Counted from the stretch's first letter, positions 1-8,380 are shown. The stretch is 64,000 bases of DNA from an uncultured Cyclobacteriaceae bacterium (GCA_943788235.1 CALSPM010000002.1:248001-312000); one strand, 5' to 3'. Notes: generated by a model from the letters alone, not told the origin. Made by a program: numbers and translations.

Positions 1-490
1 CAATAATGACTTCTTTCTTATCAAACGAATTTTTCTTTATGCAAACTTTATAATATTTAAAATTATCACCAACATCTATAAATAAAGATTCCTTCTTTAT
101 TAAATCTATTAATTTCTCATCCCATTTTAACCAATGATCATAATGATCTCCTTTACCATTTATAAATGTTTTTAAGTCTTCTAATTCCTTTTTAGTTATG
201 AAATTACCCCAACCAATACCAAATATTTTATGGTTATCCTCATTTATTTTTTTCCATATTTTATACTCAACCTTCTTACTTAAAATGTAACCTTCTTTTC
301 CAACCCACTTATTTCTCAACCTTTCTCTTACTTTACCAACATGATCTAATTTATTATCGGTATATTCATTTAATCTGACTAACCTTTCTTCATTACTTAT
401 ATATTCCCTTTTTAATTTCTTATATAAATCATTAAAATAACTTTCAATTTCCTCCTTATAATTTTTTTTATATTTCCTAATTCCATTCAT
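1..490 (-). CDS. Partial hypothetical protein, cut by the window edge
   Basis: An uninterrupted reading frame of 163 codons starts with ATG at 488-490 and runs off the left edge, so its C-terminus is not visible. The product is very rich in Lys, Asn, Glu and Tyr, starts MNGIRKYKKNYKEEIESY, and has no signal peptide or membrane segment in the visible part. I do not recognise the family. Such a long open frame in DNA this AT-rich suggests that it is translated. It sits beside IS3-family sequences, which fits recently acquired DNA, but that is inference. Confidence 0.55.
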   Translation of the reverse strand, partial: MNGIRKYKKNYKEEIESYFNDLYKKLKREYISNEERLVRLNEYTDNKLDHVGKVRERLRNKWVGKEGYILSKKVEYKIWKKINEDNHKIFGIGWGNFITKKELEDLKTFINGKGDHYDHWLKWDEKLIDLIKKESLFIDVGDNFKYYKVCIKKNSFDKKEVII

Positions 491-688
491 AATCAATAAA
501 AAAAGATACCGATAATCTCTTATCAATACTTAATATCTGTTTAGTGATTTACTAAAATCCCTCCTTTGTCGTTTTATTGATACTTTAGATTTTAAAAAAG
601 TAACCACATAGATTATAGTAATAACAATCTATCACTCATTTGTATTTAAACTAAATGATCATATTATAAAAACATCTTCCCAATTTGA

Positions 689-776
689 TGTGTGTCGTCA
701 AAAAAGCGAATTCATAAGGGTTAAATTTTAAGAGCGTGTTTTAAACAAATTAAACACATAAATTTAACCAGAATAG
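689..776 (+). mobile_element. Severed end of a second IS3-family element
   Basis: About 88 bp closely match, in the opposite orientation, the transposase-upstream end of the complete element nearby (reverse complement of about 2243-2332). The terminal TGTGTGTCGTCA differs from TGTATACCGTCA by three transitions, and the match continues through the blocks CATAAGGGTTAAATT, GTGTTTTAAACA and TAAATTTAAC to about where orfA would begin. No orfA sequence follows. This is therefore the truncated end of a related copy that pointed rightward, about 90 bp from the intact copy. Confidence 0.75.
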
Positions 777-864
777 TAAAGCGTATCCATACAAGAGTGC
801 GTAGCAGAACGGGGATGATATTACTCAACTCAAATGGTTCTTTAATTAGTATTGATAATCAATA

Positions 865-890
865 TGTATGTCGTCAAATAAAAGTGGACT
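865..890. repeat. Terminal inverted repeat (3' end of the IS)
   Basis: Twenty-six bases match the complement of 2307-2332 with a few differences; shared blocks are TGTAT, CGTCA and AAAAGTG-ACT. It marks the orfB-distal end of the IS3-family element. Confidence 0.75.
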
Positions 891-921
891 TTTTCAGATA
901 TAAATCAAGCCAATGTTGATA

Positions 922-1884
922 TTAATTTAAATAAATATTTTGATTTTTTAGTTCAATTAAAGTTTGTTGTTTGATTCTTTTCCTACGCCTAAGTTTTCGT
1001 TCTCCAGTTCCATAATAGACTACAGAAGGAGTAAGTTTATTGCTGAACTCATGGTATTTTTCATAGTTGTAATACTGAACAAATTGCTTCATTTTATGCT
1101 CTAACTGCCCAGAGCTGTAATAATTATCCAGTTTCACTACATTCTTCATAGATCTGTGATATCGTTCAATTTTACCCTGATTTTGTGGATGAAGCGGTCG
1201 ACCTCGTAGATGTTTCATGTTTCGATTATTTAAATATTCTGCTAGTTCAACAGATAGGTAACACGATCCATTATCAGATAGTAACTTTGGAGGAGTATGG
1301 GTTTGTGCGACTAATAAAGCCTCATCCAAGGTCTGTTTTACATCCTCTGCCTTCATAGTGGCACATAACTTCCAGTTGACAATAAAACGGCTGTAATCAT
1401 CCAATATGGTCGATAAGTAATACCATCCCCATCCAACTATTTTAAAATAGGTGAAGTCTGTTTGCCACATCTGATTTACTGAAGTGGTTTTATCTTGAAA
1501 ACTATCAGAGGCACTCATAATCCTGAATGAAGGAGTTGTGATAAGACCATTGAGCTTTAATATCCTATACACACTCGACTCACTGATATAATAACTGTAT
1601 TTATCTATGATATGCCATGCCAGCTCTCTAGATGATAACTCAGGGCGTTCTAAAGCAATCTCAACCACTTTATCTCTATCAGCTAAGTTGATCTTATTCC
1701 AAACTTCTTTCCTATTACCAGACCTTCGAGCCAATCCATCATATCCATGCTGTTGGTAGCCATTATACCATTTGTAAAAGGTAGTTTTATTCACTTTTAG
1801 TTGCCTGAGCGTCCTGATAACACCAAGATCACTTTGCTCTACAAGACGGATGATCTCCATCTTTTCGTTTTGACTGTAATGCAT
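922..1884 (-). CDS. IS3-family transposase, OrfB (DDE integrase core)
   Basis: This 320-residue protein supplies the catalytic part of the transposase. It begins with a helix-turn-helix-like segment (residues about 1-45) and an HTH_21-type region with the signature ELSSRELAW and ISESSVYRIL. The retroviral-integrase-like core has the three acidic residues in WQTDFTYF, LLSDNGS and GKIERYHRS, followed by the conserved Lys/Arg-rich tail. It probably is not made mainly from its own ATG: the -1 frame joins orfA at the A-rich site at 1917-1923, with no stop in between, giving an OrfAB fusion as is known for IS3 elements. Confidence 0.92.
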   Translation of the reverse strand: MHYSQNEKMEIIRLVEQSDLGVIRTLRQLKVNKTTFYKWYNGYQQHGYDGLARRSGNRKEVWNKINLADRDKVVEIALERPELSSRELAWHIIDKYSYYISESSVYRILKLNGLITTPSFRIMSASDSFQDKTTSVNQMWQTDFTYFKIVGWGWYYLSTILDDYSRFIVNWKLCATMKAEDVKQTLDEALLVAQTHTPPKLLSDNGSCYLSVELAEYLNNRNMKHLRGRPLHPQNQGKIERYHRSMKNVVKLDNYYSSGQLEHKMKQFVQYYNYEKYHEFSNKLTPSVVYYGTGERKLRRRKRIKQQTLIELKNQNIYLN

Positions 1885-1898
1885 GTACTTCTTCCTCT

Positions 1899-2246
1899 TT
1901 ACTCGGGTGAGCCAATGTTTTTTTTCAAGTCTCTCACTTCTAGTGAAAGATCTGCCACCAGTTCCTTTAAAGAGGCGTTCTCACCTTTTAATTCTTGAAC
2001 CTCTGAGGTATTGGCTTCTCGCATGGTATCACCATTTAACCTGTGCTTGCCAGCTTCCATGAAATCCTTACTCCACTTGTAATAGTTTGCTTGATGAATG
2101 CCTTCCCTACGACAGAGTTCAGCAATACTCAACTCACCTCGAATACCCTCAATTACAATTCTGATCTTTTCCTCTGAATTATACGCCTTGCGTGTCTTCC
2201 TTTTTAGTTCACTTATTAATGAACTTGCATTTCTCTTCTTTCCCAT
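1899..2246 (-). CDS. IS3-family OrfA (DNA-binding helix-turn-helix)
   Basis: This 115-residue protein begins MGKKRNASSLISELKRKTRK and carries a transposase HTH (EEKIRIVIEG...SIAELCRREGIHQANYYKW) followed by a leucine-rich coiled coil (about 75-110) for multimerisation. In IS3 elements OrfA alone binds the terminal repeats and restrains transposition, while the frameshifted OrfAB catalyses it. The last codons before the stop contain the run TTG AAA AAA AAC, a canonical slippery site. The length is typical of the family. Confidence 0.9.
   Translation of the reverse strand: MGKKRNASSLISELKRKTRKAYNSEEKIRIVIEGIRGELSIAELCRREGIHQANYYKWSKDFMEAGKHRLNGDTMREANTSEVQELKGENASLKELVADLSLEVRDLKKNIGSPE
1917..1923 (-). 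other. Predicted -1 ribosomal frameshift site of the IS
   Basis: Read on the minus strand, the heptamer A AAA AAC is in register with orfA, inside a run of eight A. A -1 slip leads directly into the orfB frame through CAT TGG CTC ACC CGA GTA without a stop, joining OrfA after about residue 110 to OrfB 11 codons upstream of its ATG. This is the classical IS3-family arrangement. The use of the site is inferred, not shown. Confidence 0.75.
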
Positions 2247-2306
2247 TGTAGTTAAATTTAAGTGTTTACTCTGTTTAAAACACTCTCTTATAATTTAACC
2301 CTTATT

Positions 2307-2332
2307 AGTTCACTTTTTGCTGACGGTATACA
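2307..2332. repeat. Terminal inverted repeat (5' end of the IS)
   Basis: This is the partner of the repeat at 865-890 and lies about 60 bp upstream of the orfA start. The same sequence with transitions is found again at 689-714 as part of a second, truncated element. Confidence 0.75.
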
Positions 2333-2412
2333 TTAATGGGTAACACAATAGTGAAATCTATGCGATGTAAATAAAGGGGAACAGAATTTTCAAATGCTAA
2401 ATTAGGTTTGAA

Positions 2413-3255
2413 TTAGGAGTAACTAATATTTAGAAAAACACCTTCCTTCTTCAATAGGACTTGTTTGTTTCGGTAGAGAATACCCAAAGATTTTTTAAAA
2501 TTCTTTTTACTCATTTGTAGCACCGATTGAATTTCTTCAGGATTGCTCTTATCGGTCAGGGCGATAAAACCCTCAGAGGCTTTCAATTCCTTTAAAATGG
2601 TTTGAGCACCATCTTCAAGGTTTTGCATCCCTTTTTTCCTCAAAGTCACATCAATTTTTCCGTCAGGCCGAATTTGCTCAATAAATCCTCTGATCTGGTC
2701 ACCCATCATGATATCTTGGTAGATTTGGTTGCTGAAAATCATACCACTATAGGTGTTGTTGATCACCACATTGATCCCTAGATCACTATCATTGGCAATG
2801 AGCAGGTCTACTTCTTGGTTCTCTTCAAGTTCAATATATTCTTTTTCAAAATGTTTCTCCACTTTGGCCGTTGCCGCCAATCGATGGGTGAGTTTGTCAA
2901 TATACAAATAGACCAAACACCATTGGCCAATATTCAGGCGTCCATGTTGCTGTCTGAATGGGACAAGCAAGTCTTTTTCCAGGCCCCAATCCAAAAAAGC
3001 CCCTATATTATTTACATCTTTCACCTTCAAGCAACCGAATTCATGCAGCTGCAATAAAGGCCTGAGGGTCGTGGCCACAATACGGTCTTCAGAGTCATTA
3101 TAGACAAATACTTTGAGCTTATCGCCTACTTTCGTACCTTCAGGTATGTATTTATTAGGGAGGAGGACGTCATTTTCTTCACTGTCTATCAAAAAAGCCC
3201 CTGGGGTCAATATCCGATCAACTACCAGTTCATTGTAAATTCCAATATGGATCAT
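2413..3255 (-). CDS. cvfB: CvfB-like S1-domain RNA-binding protein
   Basis: This 280-residue cytosolic protein has the layout of the CvfB/YitL family: three S1-like OB-fold repeats (about residues 1-65, 70-135 and 145-210) followed by a winged-helix domain (about 225-280, MSKKNFKKSLGILYRN). The family motifs GAFLD.G..KDLLVP and VTLRKKG are visible. Such proteins bind RNA and affect virulence regulators in Gram-positive bacteria; the role in Bacteroidota is not well defined. It is divergent from the helicase gene that starts about 85 bp away, and the start chosen is the first ATG. Confidence 0.85.
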   Translation of the reverse strand: MIHIGIYNELVVDRILTPGAFLIDSEENDVLLPNKYIPEGTKVGDKLKVFVYNDSEDRIVATTLRPLLQLHEFGCLKVKDVNNIGAFLDWGLEKDLLVPFRQQHGRLNIGQWCLVYLYIDKLTHRLAATAKVEKHFEKEYIELEENQEVDLLIANDSDLGINVVINNTYSGMIFSNQIYQDIMMGDQIRGFIEQIRPDGKIDVTLRKKGMQNLEDGAQTILKELKASEGFIALTDKSNPEEIQSVLQMSKKNFKKSLGILYRNKQVLLKKEGVFLNISYS

Positions 3256-3333
3256 AGATGTGTAAAGATACCCTGAATCTAAGCCAATACGATGAACGTT
3301 CCTATTATTTCATGAGAGCAAATAAATTGTAGC

Positions 3334-3341
3334 TAACTTTG
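3334..3341 (+). promoter_or_regulatory. Possible -7 element before the DEAD-box helicase gene
   Basis: TAACTTTG fits the Bacteroidota -7 consensus TAnnTTTG exactly. No TTG lies at the usual 17-23 bp upstream, so only half of the promoter is supported. If used, it would place transcription start near 3348 and favour a TTG start at 3363 for the gene. Confidence 0.35.
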
Positions 3342-4475
3342 CCCTTTAATAAATTAGATATTTTGGCATCATTTGAATCATTAGGCGTTACTTCCCAAGT
3401 CATTCAGGGCTTAGAAGCACTGGGTATCGTTAAGCCCACAGAAATTCAAGTTCAGTCTATTTCCAAACTCATTAAATTACCGATAGATTTTATTGGTATG
3501 GCACAAACAGGTACTGGAAAAACAGCCGCATACAGTATTCCTATCATACAAAACATAGATCCCAACGAACCTAAAATTCAAGCTTTGATTTTATGTCCTA
3601 CCCGAGAATTGGGACAACAAATTGCCAAGCAAATTTTTAAATTTACAAAATTCACGGAAAATATTTTTGTTGAAGCCGTCTATGGAGGAGAAAAAATAGA
3701 AGAACAAATCCGTTCCCTAAGGCGTAAGACACATATATTGGTGGCTACACCGGGGAGGTTATTGGATTTGCAGCGCAGAAAGGCGGTGGACTTGCGACAA
3801 ATAAAGACGGTTGTATTGGATGAAGCAGATGAAATGTTGAGTGTTGGGTTTAAAAAGGATTTGGACTTGATTTTGGAACAAACTTCGCGTGGAAGCAATA
3901 CCTGGTTGTTTTCTGCGACCATGCCCAAAGAGATCACCCAGATCATTAATAGGTATTTGGATCCTGCGGCAGTAAAGGTGGCGATCAACAGGGATCGGCG
4001 GGTCAATGCGGATATAGCACATCAATATGCCATCTGTGAACAAGCTCAAAAAATGGAAGCGTTGGTTTTTTTCCTAAAGTCACACAAAGAGGAAAGAGGC
4101 ATTGTCTTTTGTAAGACTAAACGGGTCACCAAACAGCTTCATGAACAATTAACGGCCAAAAAACATCAAGTAGGCTGCATTCACGGCGACCTCAAGCAGA
4201 TTGAGCGAGACAAAGTTATGCGGGCCTTCAAGGGGGATAAACTCAAGGTATTGATTGCCACAGATATTTCTGCGAGAGGCATAGATATAGATAATTTAGC
4301 TTATGTGTTTCATTATCAATTACCTGATCAAGTCGAATATTATACCCATCGGAGTGGTCGTACGGCTCGGGCAGGAAAGAAAGGTGTATCCATTCTATTG
4401 GTTACCCCAAAAGAAATCAAAGACATGAGGTTGATCAGTCAACAACTTCATATTGAATTTAAGCAGCTGCAATAA
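3339..4475 (+). CDS. DEAD-box ATP-dependent RNA helicase
   Basis: This 378-residue protein unwinds RNA using ATP. All core motifs are present: Q motif (KPTEIQ, about 32-37), Walker A AQTGTGKT (55-62), PTRELGQQ, TPGRLLDL, DEAD (about 161), SAT, FCKTKRVT, ATDISARGIDIDN and HRSGRTARAG. It ends soon after the helicase core, without the basic C-terminal tail of many RhlE/DeaD proteins, so it is a minimal version. The start is uncertain: the frame opens at TTG 3339, but TTG at 3363 would place FESLG at the usual distance from the N-terminus and clear of a promoter-like TAACTTTG. It is followed 3 bp later by the Pif1-like gene, so the two are probably co-transcribed. Confidence 0.93.
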   Translation: MPFNKLDILASFESLGVTSQVIQGLEALGIVKPTEIQVQSISKLIKLPIDFIGMAQTGTGKTAAYSIPIIQNIDPNEPKIQALILCPTRELGQQIAKQIFKFTKFTENIFVEAVYGGEKIEEQIRSLRRKTHILVATPGRLLDLQRRKAVDLRQIKTVVLDEADEMLSVGFKKDLDLILEQTSRGSNTWLFSATMPKEITQIINRYLDPAAVKVAINRDRRVNADIAHQYAICEQAQKMEALVFFLKSHKEERGIVFCKTKRVTKQLHEQLTAKKHQVGCIHGDLKQIERDKVMRAFKGDKLKVLIATDISARGIDIDNLAYVFHYQLPDQVEYYTHRSGRTARAGKKGVSILLVTPKEIKDMRLISQQLHIEFKQLQ

Positions 4476-4478
4476 TTC

Positions 4479-6149
4479 ATGGACAATTTGGCGGAGTTTT
4501 TGGCTACGCTCGATCCAGACAATCGGGAATTTAATGCGGCCGTAGAGTTTATTCAGTCCACGGATCGCCCCGTTTACCTCACGGGAAGGGCCGGAACAGG
4601 TAAGACGACCTTTCTGAAATATGTTACTGCTATTTCCTCTAAAAAAACGGTGGTGGTAGCCCCTACAGGAGTAGCCGCTATCAATGCGGAAGGTGTGACC
4701 ATACATTCGTTTTTCAAACTTCCTTTTGAGCCTTTACGGCCAGACGATTCGCGTTTTAGCACTCGAAAAATGAGTGAAGATCATGTCAATATCTTCGAAA
4801 TGCTCAAATACAATCGCGAAAAATCTCAAATCATTCGTGAATTGGAATTATTGATTATCGATGAGATATCTATGGTGCGCTGTGACGTACTGGATGCCAT
4901 CGAATACATATTAAGGGTATACAGAGACAAGCCCTACCTACCTTTTGGTGGGGTTCAGGTATTGATGTTGGGCGATCCTTTTCAGTTGCCTCCCGTGATG
5001 AAGCTTGAGGAGCAGGCCATTTTAGGAGAATATTATAAAACCTTATATTTTTTCAGTTCCAATGTATTTAAAATCATCAAACCAGCACAACTTGAATTAA
5101 AAAAAATATATCGACAAAAAAATCAGCAGTTTGTTGAATTGCTCAATAAAGTCCGATTCAATCAAATGACTTCCGATGACATTGCCCTATTGAACCGTCG
5201 TCATGTCCCTAATTTCAATCCCAAAGAAGAAGAGAACTATATTCAGCTAAGTACGACCAATAAAAGGGTAGATGAGGTCAATGAAAATAAATTGAAGGCG
5301 CTAAAAACTGACGAAAGAAAATATGAAGGCTTGATTGAAGGTATTTTTCCTTCCTCTTTTATGCGTACTCAAGAGAATTTAGCCTTAAAAATTGGGGCGC
5401 AAATCATGACCGTCATTAATGACCCAGGGACGGTTCCTTCCGATGATGGAGTGGATCAATATACGTCTAAAAAATTCTTCAATGGAAGTATTGGTACCAT
5501 TTTAGAATTGCACGAGGACCACATTGTGATCAGTACCGAATTCCACGAATACATTGCGGTTTACCGGACTACTTGGACCAATATTTCGTATCGATGGCAT
5601 CCAGAACGAAAGACCATTGTATCGGAAGAAATAGGTGCGTTTACCCAGATACCTGTACGATTGGCCTGGGCCATTACTGTCCACAAAAGTCAGGGACTCA
5701 CTTTTGACAAAGTGATTGCAGATATCAACGATGCCTTTACCAATGGTCAGGCTTACGTGGCCCTGAGTCGATGTACGTCATTGGAAGGATTGGTTTTCAA
5801 ACATTTATTTAATCCAAGGGCAATTAAGACCGATCCGATTGTGGTCTATTTTTCAAAATACTACGATCAAAAGAGCCAAAATGAGCAGGACCTCCTCAAT
5901 GGGAAGGCTGATTATTTTTATAAATTGGCAAGAAAAGCTTTTTTTACCTTTGGCTTTTTAGAATGCCAAGAATGTCTTTGCAATGCGGTTAGCTACAGAA
6001 ATGATGCCCAGCATCCCTTGTTTGACAAATGCAAAGGGATTTATTTGGAGTGGATCAATCAAAGGGAATTATTGCTCAATGATGCTCAACAACAAAACCT
6101 GAATACATTGAAGCAATATTTAAAGCAAGAGTTAAAAATCAAGATTTAA
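4479..6149 (+). CDS. Pif1/RecD-like DNA helicase
   Basis: This 556-residue superfamily 1B helicase has Walker A GRAGTGKTT (36-44), APTGVAAINAEG (motif Ia), IIDEISMV (about 124-131, Walker B), GDPFQLPPV (motif III), TVHKSQGLTFDKV (motif V) and YVALSRCTSLEGL (motif VI). These are the hallmarks of the Pif1-like ATPases common in Bacteroidota, which act on forked or structured DNA. The last 100 residues contain a CQECLC cluster that may bind metal, but this is not established. It directly follows the DEAD-box gene and precedes ywbE by 4 bp, suggesting one transcript. Confidence 0.9.
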   Translation: MDNLAEFLATLDPDNREFNAAVEFIQSTDRPVYLTGRAGTGKTTFLKYVTAISSKKTVVVAPTGVAAINAEGVTIHSFFKLPFEPLRPDDSRFSTRKMSEDHVNIFEMLKYNREKSQIIRELELLIIDEISMVRCDVLDAIEYILRVYRDKPYLPFGGVQVLMLGDPFQLPPVMKLEEQAILGEYYKTLYFFSSNVFKIIKPAQLELKKIYRQKNQQFVELLNKVRFNQMTSDDIALLNRRHVPNFNPKEEENYIQLSTTNKRVDEVNENKLKALKTDERKYEGLIEGIFPSSFMRTQENLALKIGAQIMTVINDPGTVPSDDGVDQYTSKKFFNGSIGTILELHEDHIVISTEFHEYIAVYRTTWTNISYRWHPERKTIVSEEIGAFTQIPVRLAWAITVHKSQGLTFDKVIADINDAFTNGQAYVALSRCTSLEGLVFKHLFNPRAIKTDPIVVYFSKYYDQKSQNEQDLLNGKADYFYKLARKAFFTFGFLECQECLCNAVSYRNDAQHPLFDKCKGIYLEWINQRELLLNDAQQQNLNTLKQYLKQELKIKI

Positions 6150-6153
6150 AAGA

Positions 6154-6351
6154 ATGAAGGGTACCCAGCGAAGTCATATCCAAAAGGGCTTAGAAGTGCA
6201 TATCGTGCTCAAGAGTGATCAGCGCAAGGACCATTTGATCAATGGCATTGTGAAAGATATCTTGACTAAATCAGCCAGTCATCCCCATGGAATCAAGGTC
6301 CGACTCGAGGATGGTCAGGTTGGGCGTGTGAAAAAGGTGTTTTTGTCATGA
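6154..6351 (+). CDS. ywbE: YwbE family protein (DUF2196)
   Basis: This 65-residue protein matches the small YwbE family almost from end to end: GLEVHIVLKSDQRKDHLING, IVKDILT and HPHGIKVRLEDGQVGRV. The fold is predicted as a short beta barrel, and the biological role is unknown. It starts with ATG 4 bp after the helicase gene, consistent with translational coupling. It is the last gene of that run; the next gene has its own promoter. Confidence 0.9.
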   Translation: MKGTQRSHIQKGLEVHIVLKSDQRKDHLINGIVKDILTKSASHPHGIKVRLEDGQVGRVKKVFLS

Positions 6352-6429
6352 TGCATATCAATTCAATAGAGCTGCAATAGGAATAGATATATTTTGCCAA
6401 AATTAATGTTAAACTATGTTAAAGGGTGT

Positions 6430-6457
6430 TTGACTCTCACAAATTAAAATACCTTTG
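6430..6457 (+). promoter_or_regulatory. Promoter of Bacteroidota type
   Basis: TTG (6430-6432), 17 bp, then TACCTTTG (6450-6457) matches the primary sigma factor consensus of Bacteroidota (-33 TTG, -7 TAnnTTTG). It would start transcription near 6463, about 37 bases before the ATG of the small membrane-anchored protein. Confidence 0.7.
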
Positions 6458-6499
6458 AACATAGTAATTTAAAATTTGTTCAAAAAAACATTATAAATA

Positions 6500-6784
6500 A
6501 TGAAATCTATAAATAAAAATTGGTTTTTAATAACCATTACTGCGATAGTGTTTGGTCTATTAGGTTATTTGCTAGGCGTCCAAAACATCAATCAAAGTCG
6601 TAGAATGATGAACGGTCCCGGTGATCTTCATATGGAGCATATGAAGGGATCGGATATAATGATGTTTGAATCCGACGGAGGGATAGTCATGGGTGAAGAT
6701 GGTAATATTGAAATTGAAATAGACACCTTGCTATCTGGAGGGAAACAAGAGATTAAGGTGATTGTGAAAAAAGATATTAAATAA
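6500..6784 (+). CDS. Small membrane-anchored Met/His-rich protein
   Basis: This 94-residue protein has one N-terminal membrane segment (about 8-26, FLITITAIVFGLLGYLLG) and then a periplasmic part rich in Met, His, Asp and Glu (RRMMNGPGDLHMEHMKG, then IMMFESDGG), ending in a short basic tail. I do not recognise the family. Clustered Met and His of the type MxxHM can bind copper or silver, but that is only a suggestion. It is a single-gene unit with a strong promoter and a clear terminator, so it is likely to be expressed. Confidence 0.7.
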   Translation: MKSINKNWFLITITAIVFGLLGYLLGVQNINQSRRMMNGPGDLHMEHMKGSDIMMFESDGGIVMGEDGNIEIEIDTLLSGGKQEIKVIVKKDIK

Positions 6785-6810
6785 GTTGATCAAATAATTA
6801 TATAAAAAAG

Positions 6811-6831
6811 ACCTCTTAAAGAGGTTTTTTT
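6811..6831 (+). terminator. Rho-independent terminator
   Basis: ACCTCT-TAA-AGAGGT forms a 6-bp stem followed by a run of seven T. It lies about 30 bp after the small membrane-anchored protein gene. Confidence 0.8.
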
Positions 6832-6906
6832 ATGCAGAAGCTAAAATAGTTTATAGATGAATCGGGGGTCGGTTTCATTAACTTCGGTTTAATTCAACAT
6901 TAGATA

Positions 6907-7263
6907 TTAATACAATAAATGTTTTTTAGAAACCTTTTTCCAGCCCGCCTTATAAGCTGAAGAGACAAAATATATTTTGAGATCTGCTTTATAGTCGGAG
7001 GCGACAAAAAATATTTTCTTGTCTGCTTGATAATCTGAATCTGTAAAAAACCATTTTCCATCGTTGTCACCAGCTTGATAGTTGGAGGATACTTTGTAAA
7101 CCAAGAGGTCTGCTTGATAGGCTGAGCTCACGACAAACACTTTGATATCAGCTTTATAAGTGGCATCAACTGTGTATACTTTTTGAGCCTGAACATTTAA
7201 AAGAGTAAAAAAAATGGCTACAACAAAAGTGATTATTGAGAGTTTTCCAGTAGGTAATCTCAT
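6907..7263 (-). CDS. Secreted tyrosine-rich repeat protein, Septknot-like
   Basis: This 118-residue protein starts with a signal peptide (about 1-26, cleaved after VQA). The mature part is a tandem of about seven short repeats of the type (K)-hydrophobic-(Y/F)-x-V-x-(S/A)-x-YxAD, for example KVFVVSSAYQAD, KIFFVASDYKAD and KIYFVSSAYKAG. This pattern resembles the Bacteroidota family I know as DUF6150/Septknot, whose function is unknown. Its export and repeats suggest a small beta-structured periplasmic or surface protein. It is transcribed alone and convergent with the preceding gene. Confidence 0.7.
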   Translation of the reverse strand: MRLPTGKLSIITFVVAIFFTLLNVQAQKVYTVDATYKADIKVFVVSSAYQADLLVYKVSSNYQAGDNDGKWFFTDSDYQADKKIFFVASDYKADLKIYFVSSAYKAGWKKVSKKHLLY

Positions 7264-7760
7264 AGTCTGATGTTTTTTTTTCTAAATAAAGTTAAGGTGT
7301 TTTTTATTGGTTTATGTGGTCAATTCAAAACCAAAGTAGAGTCTTGGTATTAAAAAGAGGTCCATGTGACAACCATTAATATAACGTCCAGAAGACATAA
7401 AAACTTCCTAATTTTGAAAAAATAGCAGATTTAAATTACCTAGATCAGCGCATTGATACAAAAAAATAAGAGTAGATCAGTTACCATTTAGAACCTGAGA
7501 ACCTACGACCGCGGTTTGGCAGTTAAAATAATTCTCATCACTGATGACGTAGGATCATTTTTCGCATTCATTGCGATCCATAAGATTACCGAATTCTTCA
7601 ATTGACGTATGAATGACATTGTTATAGACTTAACGGATCTATCGAAGATCATTATTTCAATTTCTCACATTAACCAAAGGGGTCATGAGCAGGATAAGCA
7701 CCCATGATTTTATTTATGGTTGATCATATGATCAATAAAATTGAATAGTTTATGGATATT
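7264..7760. other. Intergenic stretch with nothing recognised
   Basis: About 500 bp between the Septknot-like gene and the MaoC gene, both read leftward. No reading frame, RNA gene, repeat or clear promoter could be supported. Confidence 0.6.
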
Positions 7761-8228
7761 TTAATCATTAAAATGATAGAGAAATACTACAATTGCTGAA
7801 AATGCGGGCTTTTTATGATTTTTAATCTCTAGTTTAATATCGACTTCTACCTTGTTAATACCGCGTAAATTGATGGCTGATTTCAAGGTAGCACGTAGCT
7901 TAACTTGCGCACCTACGGGTACGGGTTGATTGAAACGGAGGGCTTCAAAACCATAGTTAACCATCATTTTTAGATTTTGAACTTCTAGTATTTGCTCCCA
8001 CAAATAAGGAACCAAAGATAGGGTTAGATAACCATGAGCAATGGCTGTACCAAAAGGGCTTTCTTGTGCCGCACGCTCCGGATCTGTGTGAATCCATTGA
8101 TGGTCCAGTGTTGCCTCGGCAAATTTATTAACTTGATCTTGCTTGATTGTAAAATATTCAGAGGATCCTAAGTGGGTACCTATTCTATCTTCAAAATCTT
8201 CAAAATTTGAAATAATCAAACGTTCCAT
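7761..8228 (-). CDS. MaoC-like hot-dog fold hydratase
   Basis: This 155-residue protein has the R-specific hydratase motif: ATLDHQWIHTDPERA with the catalytic Asp/His pair, then SPFGTAIAHGYLTLSL. Members hydrate 2-enoyl thioesters of CoA and act in the cytosol in fatty acid or polyhydroxyalkanoate metabolism; the exact substrate cannot be told from sequence. The length is typical of a single hot-dog domain. It has no operon partner: the next gene to the right is read in the other direction. Confidence 0.88.
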   Translation of the reverse strand: MERLIISNFEDFEDRIGTHLGSSEYFTIKQDQVNKFAEATLDHQWIHTDPERAAQESPFGTAIAHGYLTLSLVPYLWEQILEVQNLKMMVNYGFEALRFNQPVPVGAQVKLRATLKSAINLRGINKVEVDIKLEIKNHKKPAFSAIVVFLYHFND

Positions 8229-8380
8229 AGGTATTTAAACGACTTATTTTTTGTAAATTTAATACGTTAGATATTAAAAAATCAAGTGGATGAAAAATTC
8301 AATGATATAACAACAAGTAAAAAAAATAAGGTACCTTTATTTTACACAAATTATATGATTTTGAGAATCAATTCAATCAT

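Larger units (their letters stand above)
865..2332 (-). mobile_element. Complete IS3-family insertion sequence
   Basis: A 1,468-bp element is bounded by imperfect inverted repeats, TGTATGTCGTCAAATAAAAG on the left and the complement of CTTTTTGCTGACGGTATACA on the right. It holds orfA and orfB on the minus strand in the usual IS3 arrangement, with orfB in the -1 frame relative to orfA. I see no clear target-site duplication (left flank ...CAATA, right flank TTAAT...), so the insertion is old, or a rearrangement followed it. Both reading frames look intact, so the element could be active. Confidence 0.85.

Noticed and set aside
865-2332. Target-site duplication around the IS
   Set aside because: Flanking bases (CAATA on the left, TTAAT on the right) do not match, also after shifting the ends by one base.
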